This document shows positions 34,051 to 42,987 of a DNA stretch of 64,000 bases, piece after piece. The DNA is from Kallipyga massiliensis ph2 (GTDB lineage Bacteria > Bacillota > Clostridia > Tissierellales > Peptoniphilaceae), in NCBI RefSeq assembly GCF_000311985.1, contig NZ_HE978585.1, positions 1,131,443 through 1,195,442 of the forward strand. Direction: 5' to 3'. Under the pieces are notes generated by a model that saw only the letters and a program-made list of their open reading frames with translations, was not told the origin of the DNA and searched no databases. Both the position numbers and the translations under genes were made by a program. Every line of letters begins with the position of its first letter. Position 1 is the first letter of the stretch.

Positions 34051-36891
34051 TTATTCCTGGTTGATGATCTGAATTTGGGATCCCTGGTTATCCGCTCTCT
34101 TGGTGACTGCGATCTGTTTGGGAATGGTTTCCTGGAGTTCACTGACATGAGAAATGATGCCCACAAGGCGGGAACCTTGGGTCAGGGATTCCAGGGCGGC
34201 TATAGCCTGCCTTAGAGTCTCTTCATCGAGGGACCCGAAACCCTCATCCACAAAGAGGGCATCCAGCTGGATTCCGCCGGCCCAGGCTTCCACCTCCTCT
34301 GAGAGGCCAAGGGCAAGGGAGAGGGAGGCAATAAAGGTCTCCCCACCGGACAGGGACTTGACAGACCGGACCGACCCGTTGGCATGGTCGATGACCGCCA
34401 GGTCCAAACCCGACTGGGACCGGAGGTCCTGGGGGTCCTCCTGGCGGATGAGGTCATATTGGCCGGAGGTCATCTGGGAGAAGTGGAGGTTGGCCCGGTC
34501 CAGGATCCGGTCAAAGAACCGCATTTGTACGTAGGATTCCAGGCTGATCCTGGCCTTTCCGGGAATCTGACCGTTAGCGGTGGCGGAAAGAGGCTGGAGG
34601 AGGGTCCATCTTTCTTCCGTGGCCTTGAGCTTATCCAGGACACTTCGAATCCTTTCTTCCGACTTCCGGTTGGAAGTCAACCGATAGCGGATTTCCTCAA
34701 GATCCTTCCTGGCCTCAGCCAGGTCTTTTTCCATTTCCCTTTCTTCAACCAGGGCCTCCTCCAAGGGGTCTTGGCAGAGGGCCTTCCTTCTTTTTTCCAG
34801 GGACTGGATCTGTCCGATCAATGACTGAATTTGTTTTTCCAAATCATGTAGGCCTTCTCGATTTTCCCGGACTTCCTTTTCATAGTTTTGGACGTCCAAC
34901 TTGCCTTTATCCAAGGCGTCTTGTGCTTGCCTTTGGCTGGGATAGGGGAGGGATTCTAGGCCTTCCCTGATTTGGTCTTCCAGGTTTTGGACCTGGATCT
35001 TGAGGGTCATGACTTCTTCACGCTTTGAAGCAAGCCGGGTCCTGGTTTCTTCCGATTTTTTAAGGATAAGGGGGATCTCCTTCCGAAGATTTTCTTGGTC
35101 CCGAATTTCCCGGTCCAATTCCTTTTCCTCAACCCGGCCTTTTTTCAGCTCCTCTTCGGCATGGGAATGCAGGGACAGGATCCGGTCCAGGTCATGGTTG
35201 AGATGACTTTCTCTGTCCTCAAGGGAATCCCCTCCGGCTAAGGAAAGGCCCAGGTCCTTTGCCAAGTCCCGGTAGGCCTTCTCTTTTTCCCGGTCCTCGG
35301 CACGGAGGCCGGCCAATTGGGAAGCCGACTGACCAGCCTCATCCTGGGCCTCTTTGGCCGATTGGTCTGCCCGGTCCACCTCCTCTTCCCGGGGAGGGTC
35401 CTGGGTCAGGCTAGCCGGCCGGGGGTGGTCTCTGGACCCACAGACCGGGCAAGGATCCCCCCGGGCCAGGTCACGGGCCATGAGTCCGGCCTGGGCGAGG
35501 CGGAAGGCCCGGCGGAGGGAGACGGCATCCTCATAGGCTCGACCGGCCTCCTTTTCTTTTCGAAGGTAGGATTCTTGAGCCACCCGGATTTCTCCTGCCA
35601 GATCCATCCTCTCTTCCACCAAATCCTTGAGCCGGTCCAGTTTTTTCAGGCTCTCTTCTTCTTTTTGGCTGGCTTGGCCCAGGTCCCTTTTCTTTCGGTA
35701 AAGGTCAGCCAAATCCTTTTGTCGATCGGCCTTCTCCTCCCTTTCCCGGTCCAGCTCGACCAGCTTATCTTCCTCCTCATGGAGGATTTCTTCCAAACCC
35801 TCCAGCTGAGCCCGGTCCTTAGACAGGCCCAAATCTTTTTCTTTCCATTTTTCATAGGCGGGGAGGAGGTTTTCCAGGCGGTTGTTTTCCATGAGGAGGC
35901 GGTCAAAATCTTCTTTTTCTGCATCCAGCTTATTCAGTTTATCTTCTAGAAGGACCTTATCTTGCTCTTTTTCTTCTACGGCTTCTTGAATACGAAGGGC
36001 CTCCTCCCGGTTTTTCTCCCTCTCCCGGATTTGGAGGATCCGGGCCTGGATCCTTTGGACATTTCCCTCCCTGACTTGAACCAATCCTTCAACTTGAGCC
36101 AATTCAGCCCGGTCCTCTTCCTCTAAAAAAGAAAGGAAGGAGAGGAGGTCTTTTTCATCGAAAGGGCTCTCCTTAAAGGAGTCCAAGCGGACTTGTTTGG
36201 AAGGGAAAAGAGGGGTCATTTTATCACCGGAGGGGTCATGGTCGATGACCAGGAGCCCTTCAAGATATTGGTGGAGACGGTTTTCTTCTTCCTTTCTCTC
36301 TTGGACCAGGTCAGCCAGGTCTTCCTTGACCAGGTCTTGGAAGCGACGGAAGGGGTCAGTGTGGAAGAGTTTGCGGAAGATCTCCATCCGGTCCTTGGTC
36401 TCTGCAAAGAGGAGCTTGCGGAAGTCTCCCTGGGCGATCATGGCAATTTGGGCAAACTGATCCCGGTTGACCCCCAGGAGCTCCTCAATATAGGAGGTGA
36501 TCTCGCTGGTCTTGGCCATCAGCTTGCCGGAAGGGAGAGTCAGGCTGGCCCTGGTAGGCTGGAAGGTGGTTCCCTGGCCTCTTTTTTTGGGTCGCTCATA
36601 GGCCGGGGACCGGATGATCCGGTAGATTTTATTTTTATAGGAAAAAGTGAAGTCCACAAAGGTCGGGCATTCCGGGTCAGCATAGGTGGACCGGAGCATG
36701 GAGGGGTCACGGTTGTCCCCGGAGGCCTGACCGAAGAGGGCGAAGGAAATCCCATCAAAGAGGGTGGTCTTCCCCGCACCGGTATCCCCGGAAATCAGAT
36801 AGAGACCGGAAGGACCCAAGCGGCTGAAATCAAGATGGCATTTCCCGGCGTAGGGACCGAAGGCGGATAGGGTGAGTTGAAGGGGTTTCAT
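34051..36891 (-). CDS. sbcC: Exonuclease SbcC (Rad50-like SMC-family ATPase)
   Basis: ATPase subunit of the SbcCD nuclease, which opens DNA hairpins and processes protein-blocked ends. 946 aa with Walker A GDTGAGKTTLFDGISFALFG at the N-terminus, long coiled coils around the zinc hook CPVC (about residues 479-482, DPCPVCGSRDH), and the C-terminal signature SLSGGETFIASLSLALGLSEEV with Walker B LDALFVDEGFGSLDEE. The start overlaps the sbcD stop by four bases. Confidence 0.95.
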   Translation of the reverse strand: MKPLQLTLSAFGPYAGKCHLDFSRLGPSGLYLISGDTGAGKTTLFDGISFALFGQASGDNRDPSMLRSTYADPECPTFVDFTFSYKNKIYRIIRSPAYERPKKRGQGTTFQPTRASLTLPSGKLMAKTSEITSYIEELLGVNRDQFAQIAMIAQGDFRKLLFAETKDRMEIFRKLFHTDPFRRFQDLVKEDLADLVQERKEEENRLHQYLEGLLVIDHDPSGDKMTPLFPSKQVRLDSFKESPFDEKDLLSFLSFLEEEDRAELAQVEGLVQVREGNVQRIQARILQIREREKNREEALRIQEAVEEKEQDKVLLEDKLNKLDAEKEDFDRLLMENNRLENLLPAYEKWKEKDLGLSKDRAQLEGLEEILHEEEDKLVELDREREEKADRQKDLADLYRKKRDLGQASQKEEESLKKLDRLKDLVEERMDLAGEIRVAQESYLRKEKEAGRAYEDAVSLRRAFRLAQAGLMARDLARGDPCPVCGSRDHPRPASLTQDPPREEEVDRADQSAKEAQDEAGQSASQLAGLRAEDREKEKAYRDLAKDLGLSLAGGDSLEDRESHLNHDLDRILSLHSHAEEELKKGRVEEKELDREIRDQENLRKEIPLILKKSEETRTRLASKREEVMTLKIQVQNLEDQIREGLESLPYPSQRQAQDALDKGKLDVQNYEKEVRENREGLHDLEKQIQSLIGQIQSLEKRRKALCQDPLEEALVEEREMEKDLAEARKDLEEIRYRLTSNRKSEERIRSVLDKLKATEERWTLLQPLSATANGQIPGKARISLESYVQMRFFDRILDRANLHFSQMTSGQYDLIRQEDPQDLRSQSGLDLAVIDHANGSVRSVKSLSGGETFIASLSLALGLSEEVEAWAGGIQLDALFVDEGFGSLDEETLRQAIAALESLTQGSRLVGIISHVSELQETIPKQIAVTKRADNQGSQIQIINQE

Positions 36892-38021
36892 TGGTCCTCC
36901 TCTCCGATGCGCTTGAAGACCTTTTCCACATAGGCCTTTTGGTCAGGGGACAGGGGCTTACCGTTTTGACTCTCATAAAAGCCGGAAAAGAGGTCAAGAT
37001 TCGAAAGGTCTTCCCGGACCTTGTCGTCGACAAAGGATTGATGGCGGGTCCGGCGATTATCCAAATCCAGCCGCATGATCCGGGGGTAGGCCTTCCTCAG
37101 CTTGGCCAGGGCCATGGGAGGCGTCTCTTCATCAGTCAGGATGGCCCGGATGTAGTCCTCTTTTTCCGGTCCGGAGGAGGGGGCAGACGCTAAGAGGTCG
37201 TCCAGATTCCCCCGGATTTCCCGGAGGTCATGCCTGGGAATCAGGGGAAGGGTCCATACCTGGACCGTCCCCTTTTCTTCCAGGTTTACAACAGTGACGG
37301 ACTTGACCTGGTTCTTCTCTGAAAAGGAATACTTGAGAGGGGATCCCGCATAGCGGAGGCAGGGGCTGAGGATATTCTGGGGGCCATGGATGTGGCCTAA
37401 AGCGACATAGTCAAAAGCCTCAAAGACGGAAGCGGAAACATTATCCGACCCGCCAACAATGACCCGCTCGGAATCCGACCGCTCCGCCCCGGTCACGAAC
37501 TGGTGGGCCACCAGGAGGTTTCTTTCTCCGGAATCAATGGAAAGATGGGCGATGGCGGATTCGACAGCCTGGGTGTAGGAGGTGATTTCTTCCTCCGGAA
37601 ATTGGGCTTGGACCAAACCGGGTCGGAGGTAGGGGAGGAGGTGGATATTGAGGGGACCATGGGAATCCTCCAGGACATAGGGAGCTTGGGGGCCTTGGTA
37701 GGCTGGGGCGATGTGGAGGCCTTCCCGGGACATGAGGCGGCTCCCAAAGGCCAGCCTTTCCGGAGAGTCATGGTTGCCGGGGATCATGAAGACATGGTCC
37801 ACCCTTTGGGTCAGGTCCACTAAAAACCGGTCCAGGAGGTCCACCGCTTGGGCGGATGGGGTGGATTTGTCGTAGATGTCACCGGCCAGGAGGATGGCAT
37901 CCGGCCCCTCCTTTTCGCAGAGGTCGAGGATTTGGCGGAGGATGTCTTCCTGGTCCTCCAGCATGGAAAAATCGTGGACCCTTTTTCCCAGGTGGAGGTC
38001 AGCAAGGTGGAAAAATTTCAA
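36888..38021 (-). CDS. sbcD: Exonuclease subunit SbcD (Mre11-like)
   Basis: Metallophosphoesterase subunit, 377 aa. Metal-ligand motifs HLADLHLGK, ILLAGDIYD, IPGNHDSPERL and LGHIHGPQ are in order. It begins with TTG: on the minus strand GAAGGGAG stands six bases upstream and the family N-terminus MKFFHLADLHLG starts exactly there. The pair sbcD-sbcC is overlapped by four bases and follows rqcH by 18 bases. Confidence 0.95.
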   Translation of the reverse strand: MKFFHLADLHLGKRVHDFSMLEDQEDILRQILDLCEKEGPDAILLAGDIYDKSTPSAQAVDLLDRFLVDLTQRVDHVFMIPGNHDSPERLAFGSRLMSREGLHIAPAYQGPQAPYVLEDSHGPLNIHLLPYLRPGLVQAQFPEEEITSYTQAVESAIAHLSIDSGERNLLVAHQFVTGAERSDSERVIVGGSDNVSASVFEAFDYVALGHIHGPQNILSPCLRYAGSPLKYSFSEKNQVKSVTVVNLEEKGTVQVWTLPLIPRHDLREIRGNLDDLLASAPSSGPEKEDYIRAILTDEETPPMALAKLRKAYPRIMRLDLDNRRTRHQSFVDDKVREDLSNLDLFSGFYESQNGKPLSPDQKAYVEKVFKRIGEEDQ

Positions 38022-38039
38022 GGCAGACTCCCTTCAGGG

Positions 38040-39782
38040 CTATTCGACCCGGTCCAGTTTGGGCCGGGCTTGGGTATTGACCAGGATGGTGGAAAAATCA
38101 TTGTAATAGATCATGCCGGGCTTGGCCCCCTTGGCCTTGTAGACATTCTTTTTCTCGGTATAGTCCACGCTGACCTTTCCCTCATCGCTTTGGGCGGAAT
38201 GGCTAGCGGCCAGCCAGGCGGCTGCTTCCAGGTCCTCTTCTTCCGCTTTCTGTCCGGAGGGGAGGCGGAGGATGACATGGGCCCCGGGGATGGCCTGGGC
38301 ATGGAAGAAAATATCTTCTTTATTGGCTAGCTTGAGGGTCAGGGCATCATTTTGTTTGTTATTTCGGCCAACATAAATATCCAGGCCATTCTCGGTCCGG
38401 AAGTGGTAGGGTGGCTTGGACCGGGGAGCCTTATCCTTTTTCCCCTTCTTCCTTTTCTTGAGGAGACCCTGGTCGACCATCTCCTGGCGGATCTCTTCCA
38501 AGTCTTCCATGGAGTCAGCATGGTCCAGCATGGTGGCCAACTGGCTCAGGTAGTCCAAGTCTTGTTTTACTTGGGGGATGGACCGGGAGAGGAGGAGGTT
38601 GGCCCTCTTGAGCTTGGAAAACTTGTGGTAGCGGCTTTCCACATTCTCCCAGGGGTCTTTGCTGGCATCCAGTTCAATGGTCCGGGGGACATCACCGTGG
38701 TAAAAGTCGGGGACGGTAATGGACTTGTCTCCTTTTTTGATCCGGTGGACCTGGCCGGCCAGAAGGTCCCCTTCCTCCTTGAGAATGTCCCGGTCCAGGG
38801 TCTTTTTATAGTCCTCTTCCTGGCGGAGGAGCTTTTTCTCCCCCTTTTCCATGGGCCCTTTCAAGAGGGCCTGGAGGTTGGACTTGACCTGGCCTACCTG
38901 GTCATCTCGGCCGAAGTGGGAGAGATAGTCATCCATAACTCGGGACATGGAGGGAGAACTTTGGTCAGCTGGCCCTAGATAGGTTACCGGGAAGGCGTGA
39001 TAGAGGCTCTTGGAACCCAGGTAGAGGGAGGGGGAGAAGGATCCCTGGCGGATGTCCCGGACCCGGTGGTCGAAGACCTCCTGGATCCTGTCCATTTCTT
39101 CCTTTGTGATTTGCCCAAGCGGGCAGTCGGGGTCCATGCCGGATAAAAATAGGATTTCCCGGGCAGCCAGGGGGGAAAATCCGGTTAGATTACGGATGAA
39201 GATCTTGTTGGCCTGGGCTGATTTCGGCATGTCCTTGGCCAGGTCCTCCAGGAAAATATCCTCTTGTAAAATATCCAGCTTATCCGAGAGAAAGATTTCG
39301 TAGGCCTTTCCGGGGAAGACCTGTCGAACCCGGGACATATGGCGGGAAACCCGTCGAATGGCATCGACAACCTGGCCTTCCTCGTCAACTAGGATGAGGT
39401 TGGAATACTTGCCCATAAATTCGCCAACTAAGGACAGGGTCACCCTTTCGCCCAAATCCCCTGATGCAGAGAAGACCAGGCGGACCGTCCGGTCCATTCC
39501 TTCCTGGCGGATGTCCTCGATTTTTGCAGAGGCCAGGTGCTTCCGGAGGACCATGCAGAAGTCGGGAGGGCTGGTGGGATTTTTATATTTTTTTTCACTT
39601 AAAAAAAGGCAGGACTTGGAGGGGTCTGCCGAAAGGTAGAGCAAGTGGTTTGACCGGTTGGCGTAGATGGAAAGGGTCAGGGTGGAAGGCCCCACCTGGT
39701 TGATCTTGCGGACCAGGCCGCCCAGGATTTTTTCCCGCAATTCCAAGACCACCGCCCGGCATGTGATTCCGTCAAAAGTCAT
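38040..39782 (-). CDS. rqcH: Ribosome-associated quality control protein RqcH (NFACT family)
   Basis: Binds stalled 50S-peptidyl-tRNA complexes and directs addition of C-terminal alanine tails. The 580-aa protein has the N-terminal FbpA/NFACT-N domain (MTFDGITCRAVVLELREKILGGLVRKI), a central coiled coil, and the NFACT-R domain (YVGRNNKQNDALTLKLANKEDIFFHAQAIPGAHVIL). Older annotation calls such genes fibronectin-binding proteins. Divergence from yicC is the usual Bacillota arrangement; the downstream sbcDC is not. Confidence 0.93.
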   Translation of the reverse strand: MTFDGITCRAVVLELREKILGGLVRKINQVGPSTLTLSIYANRSNHLLYLSADPSKSCLFLSEKKYKNPTSPPDFCMVLRKHLASAKIEDIRQEGMDRTVRLVFSASGDLGERVTLSLVGEFMGKYSNLILVDEEGQVVDAIRRVSRHMSRVRQVFPGKAYEIFLSDKLDILQEDIFLEDLAKDMPKSAQANKIFIRNLTGFSPLAAREILFLSGMDPDCPLGQITKEEMDRIQEVFDHRVRDIRQGSFSPSLYLGSKSLYHAFPVTYLGPADQSSPSMSRVMDDYLSHFGRDDQVGQVKSNLQALLKGPMEKGEKKLLRQEEDYKKTLDRDILKEEGDLLAGQVHRIKKGDKSITVPDFYHGDVPRTIELDASKDPWENVESRYHKFSKLKRANLLLSRSIPQVKQDLDYLSQLATMLDHADSMEDLEEIRQEMVDQGLLKKRKKGKKDKAPRSKPPYHFRTENGLDIYVGRNNKQNDALTLKLANKEDIFFHAQAIPGAHVILRLPSGQKAEEEDLEAAAWLAASHSAQSDEGKVSVDYTEKKNVYKAKGAKPGMIYYNDFSTILVNTQARPKLDRVE

Positions 39783-39809
39783 AGGATCTCCTTTTCTAGT
39801 CTTTCTCCC

Positions 39810-39818
39810 ATTATATCA
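39810..39818 (-). promoter_or_regulatory. Promoter (extended -10) of rqcH-sbcD-sbcC
   Basis: On the minus strand TGATATAAT, a perfect extended -10, lies 28 bp before the rqcH start. The -35 position holds only CTATGA. Confidence 0.6.
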
Positions 39819-39970
39819 TGTGGCTAACCGGCTCATAGGGGATGAGGGGAAGAGGAAACACGAAGAAACAAAAAAGAAGAGAAGGAAAGTATTACAAAAA
39901 TGTATTATTAACTGGAAAAGATCCCCTCCATGCTTTAGGCTTAAAGTACAATTGATCAAAGGAGGAAACC

Positions 39971-40855
39971 ATGCTTTCCATGACCGGTTACGGGAAGGCT
40001 GCCCAATCCCTTGGCAACCTTCGCCTTGAAGGAGAAATCTCCACTGTCAACAACCGTTTTTTAGACCTCTATATCCATCTACCGGACCCACTCCGGTTTT
40101 TGGACCCCCTCCTCCGCAAGGAGGTAGAGGGGAGGATTCACAGGGGGAGGGTTAACCTTACCTTGACCGACCTCTCCCAGACCCTGGATGCCGGCTACCG
40201 GGTCAACCAGGAAGCTCTCTTCCAGGTGGCCAAGGACCTGGAGGATTTTACGGAGGAATACCTATCGAGTGAAGGGGGCCCCATGCTTCGCTTGGATGAA
40301 CTGGTCAAACTCCCCGGCATCATGGTCCCCTGCCCGCCCGCTATTGATGAGGAATCCTGGCAGACCCTGGCCATGGAAGTCGTGGACCGGGCCCTGGACC
40401 GGGTGGAAGACCTCCGGGCTAAGGAAGGGGAGAGGTTACAAAACAATCTCTTAGAAAAGCTGGATAAGCTGGAGGATTTGGTCAACCGGATAGAGGAGAG
40501 GGCACCGGACCTGGTTCAGGAAGAGAAGGACCGACTCAACAAGAGGGTGGAGGACCTTCTCTCTGAAAAGACGGTCCTGGACCAGGGGAGGCTGGAAAAT
40601 GAAGTGGCCCTCTTTGCCCAGAAAGCAGCCATCGACGAAGAAATTGTCCGCCTCCGGAGTCACATCAAGTCCTTCCACGATACGGTCAATAAAGAAGGGC
40701 CGGTCGGAAAGACCTTGGACTTCATCGTCCAGGAAATGAACCGGGAGGTCAACACCATCGGGTCCAAGTCCAATGATGAGGCCATCCGATCCTGGACCAT
40801 TCAAGGAAAAACGACCATCGAAGAAATCCGCGAACAAATTCAAAATATCGAATAA
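39971..40855 (+). CDS. yicC: YicC/YloC family endoribonuclease
   Basis: A 294-aa protein with YicC-N (MLSMTGYGKAA, then VNNRFLDLYIHLPD, where most relatives have VNHR) and the C-terminal DUF1732 region (LDFIVQEMNREVNTIGSKSNDEAI). Family members are endoribonucleases acting on small RNAs and mRNA. First gene of the run to thiN, with GGAGG at 39961-39965. The usual next gene of Bacillus, remA, is missing. Confidence 0.92.
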   Translation: MLSMTGYGKAAQSLGNLRLEGEISTVNNRFLDLYIHLPDPLRFLDPLLRKEVEGRIHRGRVNLTLTDLSQTLDAGYRVNQEALFQVAKDLEDFTEEYLSSEGGPMLRLDELVKLPGIMVPCPPAIDEESWQTLAMEVVDRALDRVEDLRAKEGERLQNNLLEKLDKLEDLVNRIEERAPDLVQEEKDRLNKRVEDLLSEKTVLDQGRLENEVALFAQKAAIDEEIVRLRSHIKSFHDTVNKEGPVGKTLDFIVQEMNREVNTIGSKSNDEAIRSWTIQGKTTIEEIREQIQNIE

Positions 40856-40865
40856 GGAGGATGCC

Positions 40866-41477
40866 ATGCGAAGAAAAGGTCACCTGATTATCGTCTCCGG
40901 ACCCTCCGGAGTCGGCAAGGGGACGGTGTGTGCAGAGATCATGCGCCAACGCCCCTCCCTCAAGCTATCCATTTCGGCCACCACCCGGCCCAAACGCCCC
41001 CATGAGCTTTCCGGAGAGAGCTACTTTTTCTACTCTATGGAAGAATTTCAGGACCTGATTGATCAAAACAAGCTGATCGAATTTGCCAAGGTCCATGGAA
41101 ACTTCTATGGAACACCCAGGGATTATGTCATGGACAACCTGGAAAAGGGAGAGGATGTTATCCTGGAGATCGACGTCCAAGGGGCCATGCAGGTCAAGGA
41201 AAACCTGGATGAAGGGGTCTTTATCTTCCTTCTTCCGCCCCGGGTCAAAGACCTGGCCGACCGCCTCCACAACAGGGGGACAGAAGGGGAGGAAGAGATT
41301 GCCCTCCGTCTGAAAAATTCGGAAGGAGAATTGGCCAATCTTCATAATTACGACTACGCCGTGGTGAATGATGAGGTGGAGAAGTGCGCAGAAACCATCC
41401 TCCATATCATTGATGCAGAAAACCAGCGAATTGATGCCAGTTTAATGAAAAAATACCGGGAGGAATACCATGATTAA
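40866..41477 (+). CDS. gmk: Guanylate kinase
   Basis: Phosphorylates GMP to GDP. P-loop GPSGVGKGT, the GMP-binding SATTRPKR and SGESYFF segments and the lid residues are present in 203 aa. ATG 40866 is selected after AAGGAGG (40856-40860 region); the frame is open upstream only as part of yicC. It overlaps rpoZ by 8 bp. Confidence 0.95.
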   Translation: MRRKGHLIIVSGPSGVGKGTVCAEIMRQRPSLKLSISATTRPKRPHELSGESYFFYSMEEFQDLIDQNKLIEFAKVHGNFYGTPRDYVMDNLEKGEDVILEIDVQGAMQVKENLDEGVFIFLLPPRVKDLADRLHNRGTEGEEEIALRLKNSEGELANLHNYDYAVVNDEVEKCAETILHIIDAENQRIDASLMKKYREEYHD

Positions 41478-41733
41478 CCCATCCTTTAAAGAATTAGCCC
41501 AAATTTCCAAGTCCCGCTATGACATCTGTGTCATGGTCATGAAGCGGGCTCGCCTGCTCACGGACGGGTCGGAGCCCCTGGTCAAGTCCACGGGGAAGAA
41601 GGCCTGCACCGTTGCCCTGGATGAGATCATGCAGGGGGCTGTGGTCAAGAAGGAACAGGACCCGGGTCAGGAGGAAAATGTCCAGGATAACCGCCTGATG
41701 GAAGAAATTGCAGAACACGAGGTCATGCGCTAA
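41470..41733 (+). CDS. rpoZ: DNA-directed RNA polymerase omega subunit
   Basis: An 87-aa protein with the omega core SRYDICVMVMKRARLL and KACTVALDEIMQGAV, which helps beta-prime folding. Position between gmk and coaBC is the standard one. The acidic C-terminal third is variable in the family. Start overlaps gmk. Confidence 0.92.
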   Translation: MINPSFKELAQISKSRYDICVMVMKRARLLTDGSEPLVKSTGKKACTVALDEIMQGAVVKKEQDPGQEENVQDNRLMEEIAEHEVMR

Positions 41734-41743
41734 GGAGGGGACC

Positions 41744-42958
41744 ATGAACCGGCTTCAAGGAAAGAAAATCCTGGTTGGGGTCTCCGGTGGAATCGCCATC
41801 TACAAGACCCTGACCCTCTTATCTCTTCTAAATAAGCAAGGTGCCCAGACCCGGGTGGTCATGACCGAGGGGGCCTGTCAGTTTGTGACCCCCTTAACCT
41901 TTCAGACCATGTCCAAGAACAAGGTTTACAAGGACCTTTTTTCGGAGGAGGACCACTTTATCCCCCATATTGACTTGACCCGCTGGGCGGATGTCTTCCT
42001 GATTGCTCCGGCGACGGCGAACATCCTGGCCAAGATGGCCCGGGGGATTTCCGATGACCTCCTCTCTTCTACCGCCCTGGCAGCCCATTGCCCCGTCCTG
42101 GTCTCACCGGCCATGAATGTGGTTATGTACCGAAATCCGGCTACCCAGGAAAACATCCAAATCTTAAGGGACCGGGGGATCGGGATCATTGAGCCCGACT
42201 CCGGCCTCCTGGCCTGCGATGAAAAAGGAGAGGGGCGGATGCCCGAGGCAGAGGATTTGGCCCGGGTTCTTGAGGATTTCTTTGCGCCGAAGGACTTGGT
42301 CGGGACTAAGATCCTGGTGACGGGGGGACCGACCCGGGAGATGATTGACCCGGTCCGCTTCATTTCCAACCGGTCTTCCGGCAAACAGGGGATTGCCATT
42401 GCCCGGGAGGCGGCAAGGCGAGGCGGGGAAGTGACCTTTGTCCATGGCCCCCTCCAAGCCCCTGTCCCCAAGGGGGTGGAGGATGTCCCCGTCACTTCCA
42501 CGGAGGACCTCTACCTGGCTTTGAAAGATCGCTTCGATGGGGCCCAGGCGTTGATTATGGCGGCAGCACCGGCGGATATGACCCCGGTCCACTACCTGGA
42601 CCAGAAGATGAAGAAGGAGGGAAAAAGCGGGAGCTTTTCCCTGGAATTTAAGGAGACCACGGACGTCCTCAAGACCTTGGGCGGTCAAAAAAAAGACCAG
42701 GTCCTGGTGGGCTTTGCGGCGGAGACCCAGTCCGTCGAGGACTATGCCAAGAAAAAGCTCAAGGAAAAGAATCTGGACTTTATTGTTGCCAATGATGTTT
42801 CTGCCCAAGGAGCCGGTTTTGCGGGGGACACCAATATCGTGACCATCTTCACGAAAAAGGACCGGGAAGACCTCCCCCTTCAATCCAAGGAGGAAGTGGC
42901 CCGGGAGATCCTGGACCGGGTAGTTGGCCTTCTTCAGGAAAGGGAAGCCGGAAAATAA
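41744..42958 (+). CDS. coaBC: Bifunctional phosphopantothenoylcysteine decarboxylase/synthase
   Basis: Two successive steps of coenzyme A synthesis in one 404-aa protein. The N-terminal flavoprotein domain CoaC has GVSGGIAIYK, the active-site His in PHIDLTRWAD and SPAMNVVMYRNP; the C-terminal CoaB domain has GGPTREMIDPVRFISNRSSGKQG and AAAPADM. ATG 41744 follows AAGGAGGGG; the frame opens earlier inside rpoZ. CoaD of the same pathway is at 58022-58540. Confidence 0.95.
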   Translation: MNRLQGKKILVGVSGGIAIYKTLTLLSLLNKQGAQTRVVMTEGACQFVTPLTFQTMSKNKVYKDLFSEEDHFIPHIDLTRWADVFLIAPATANILAKMARGISDDLLSSTALAAHCPVLVSPAMNVVMYRNPATQENIQILRDRGIGIIEPDSGLLACDEKGEGRMPEAEDLARVLEDFFAPKDLVGTKILVTGGPTREMIDPVRFISNRSSGKQGIAIAREAARRGGEVTFVHGPLQAPVPKGVEDVPVTSTEDLYLALKDRFDGAQALIMAAAPADMTPVHYLDQKMKKEGKSGSFSLEFKETTDVLKTLGGQKKDQVLVGFAAETQSVEDYAKKKLKEKNLDFIVANDVSAQGAGFAGDTNIVTIFTKKDREDLPLQSKEEVAREILDRVVGLLQEREAGK

Positions 42959-42987
42959 GAGAGAAGATGAGGGGAAAGGAGGGGGTT

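Noticed and set aside
34051-39782. sbcD-sbcC next to rqcH as part of a phage-defence island
   Set aside because: Both are ordinary full-length housekeeping repair genes, tightly coupled, with no toxin, nuclease or other defence gene beside them.
38040-39782. Fibronectin-binding adhesin
   Set aside because: The protein has no signal peptide or anchor and has the full NFACT domain order, so the ribosome quality-control role is the better call.
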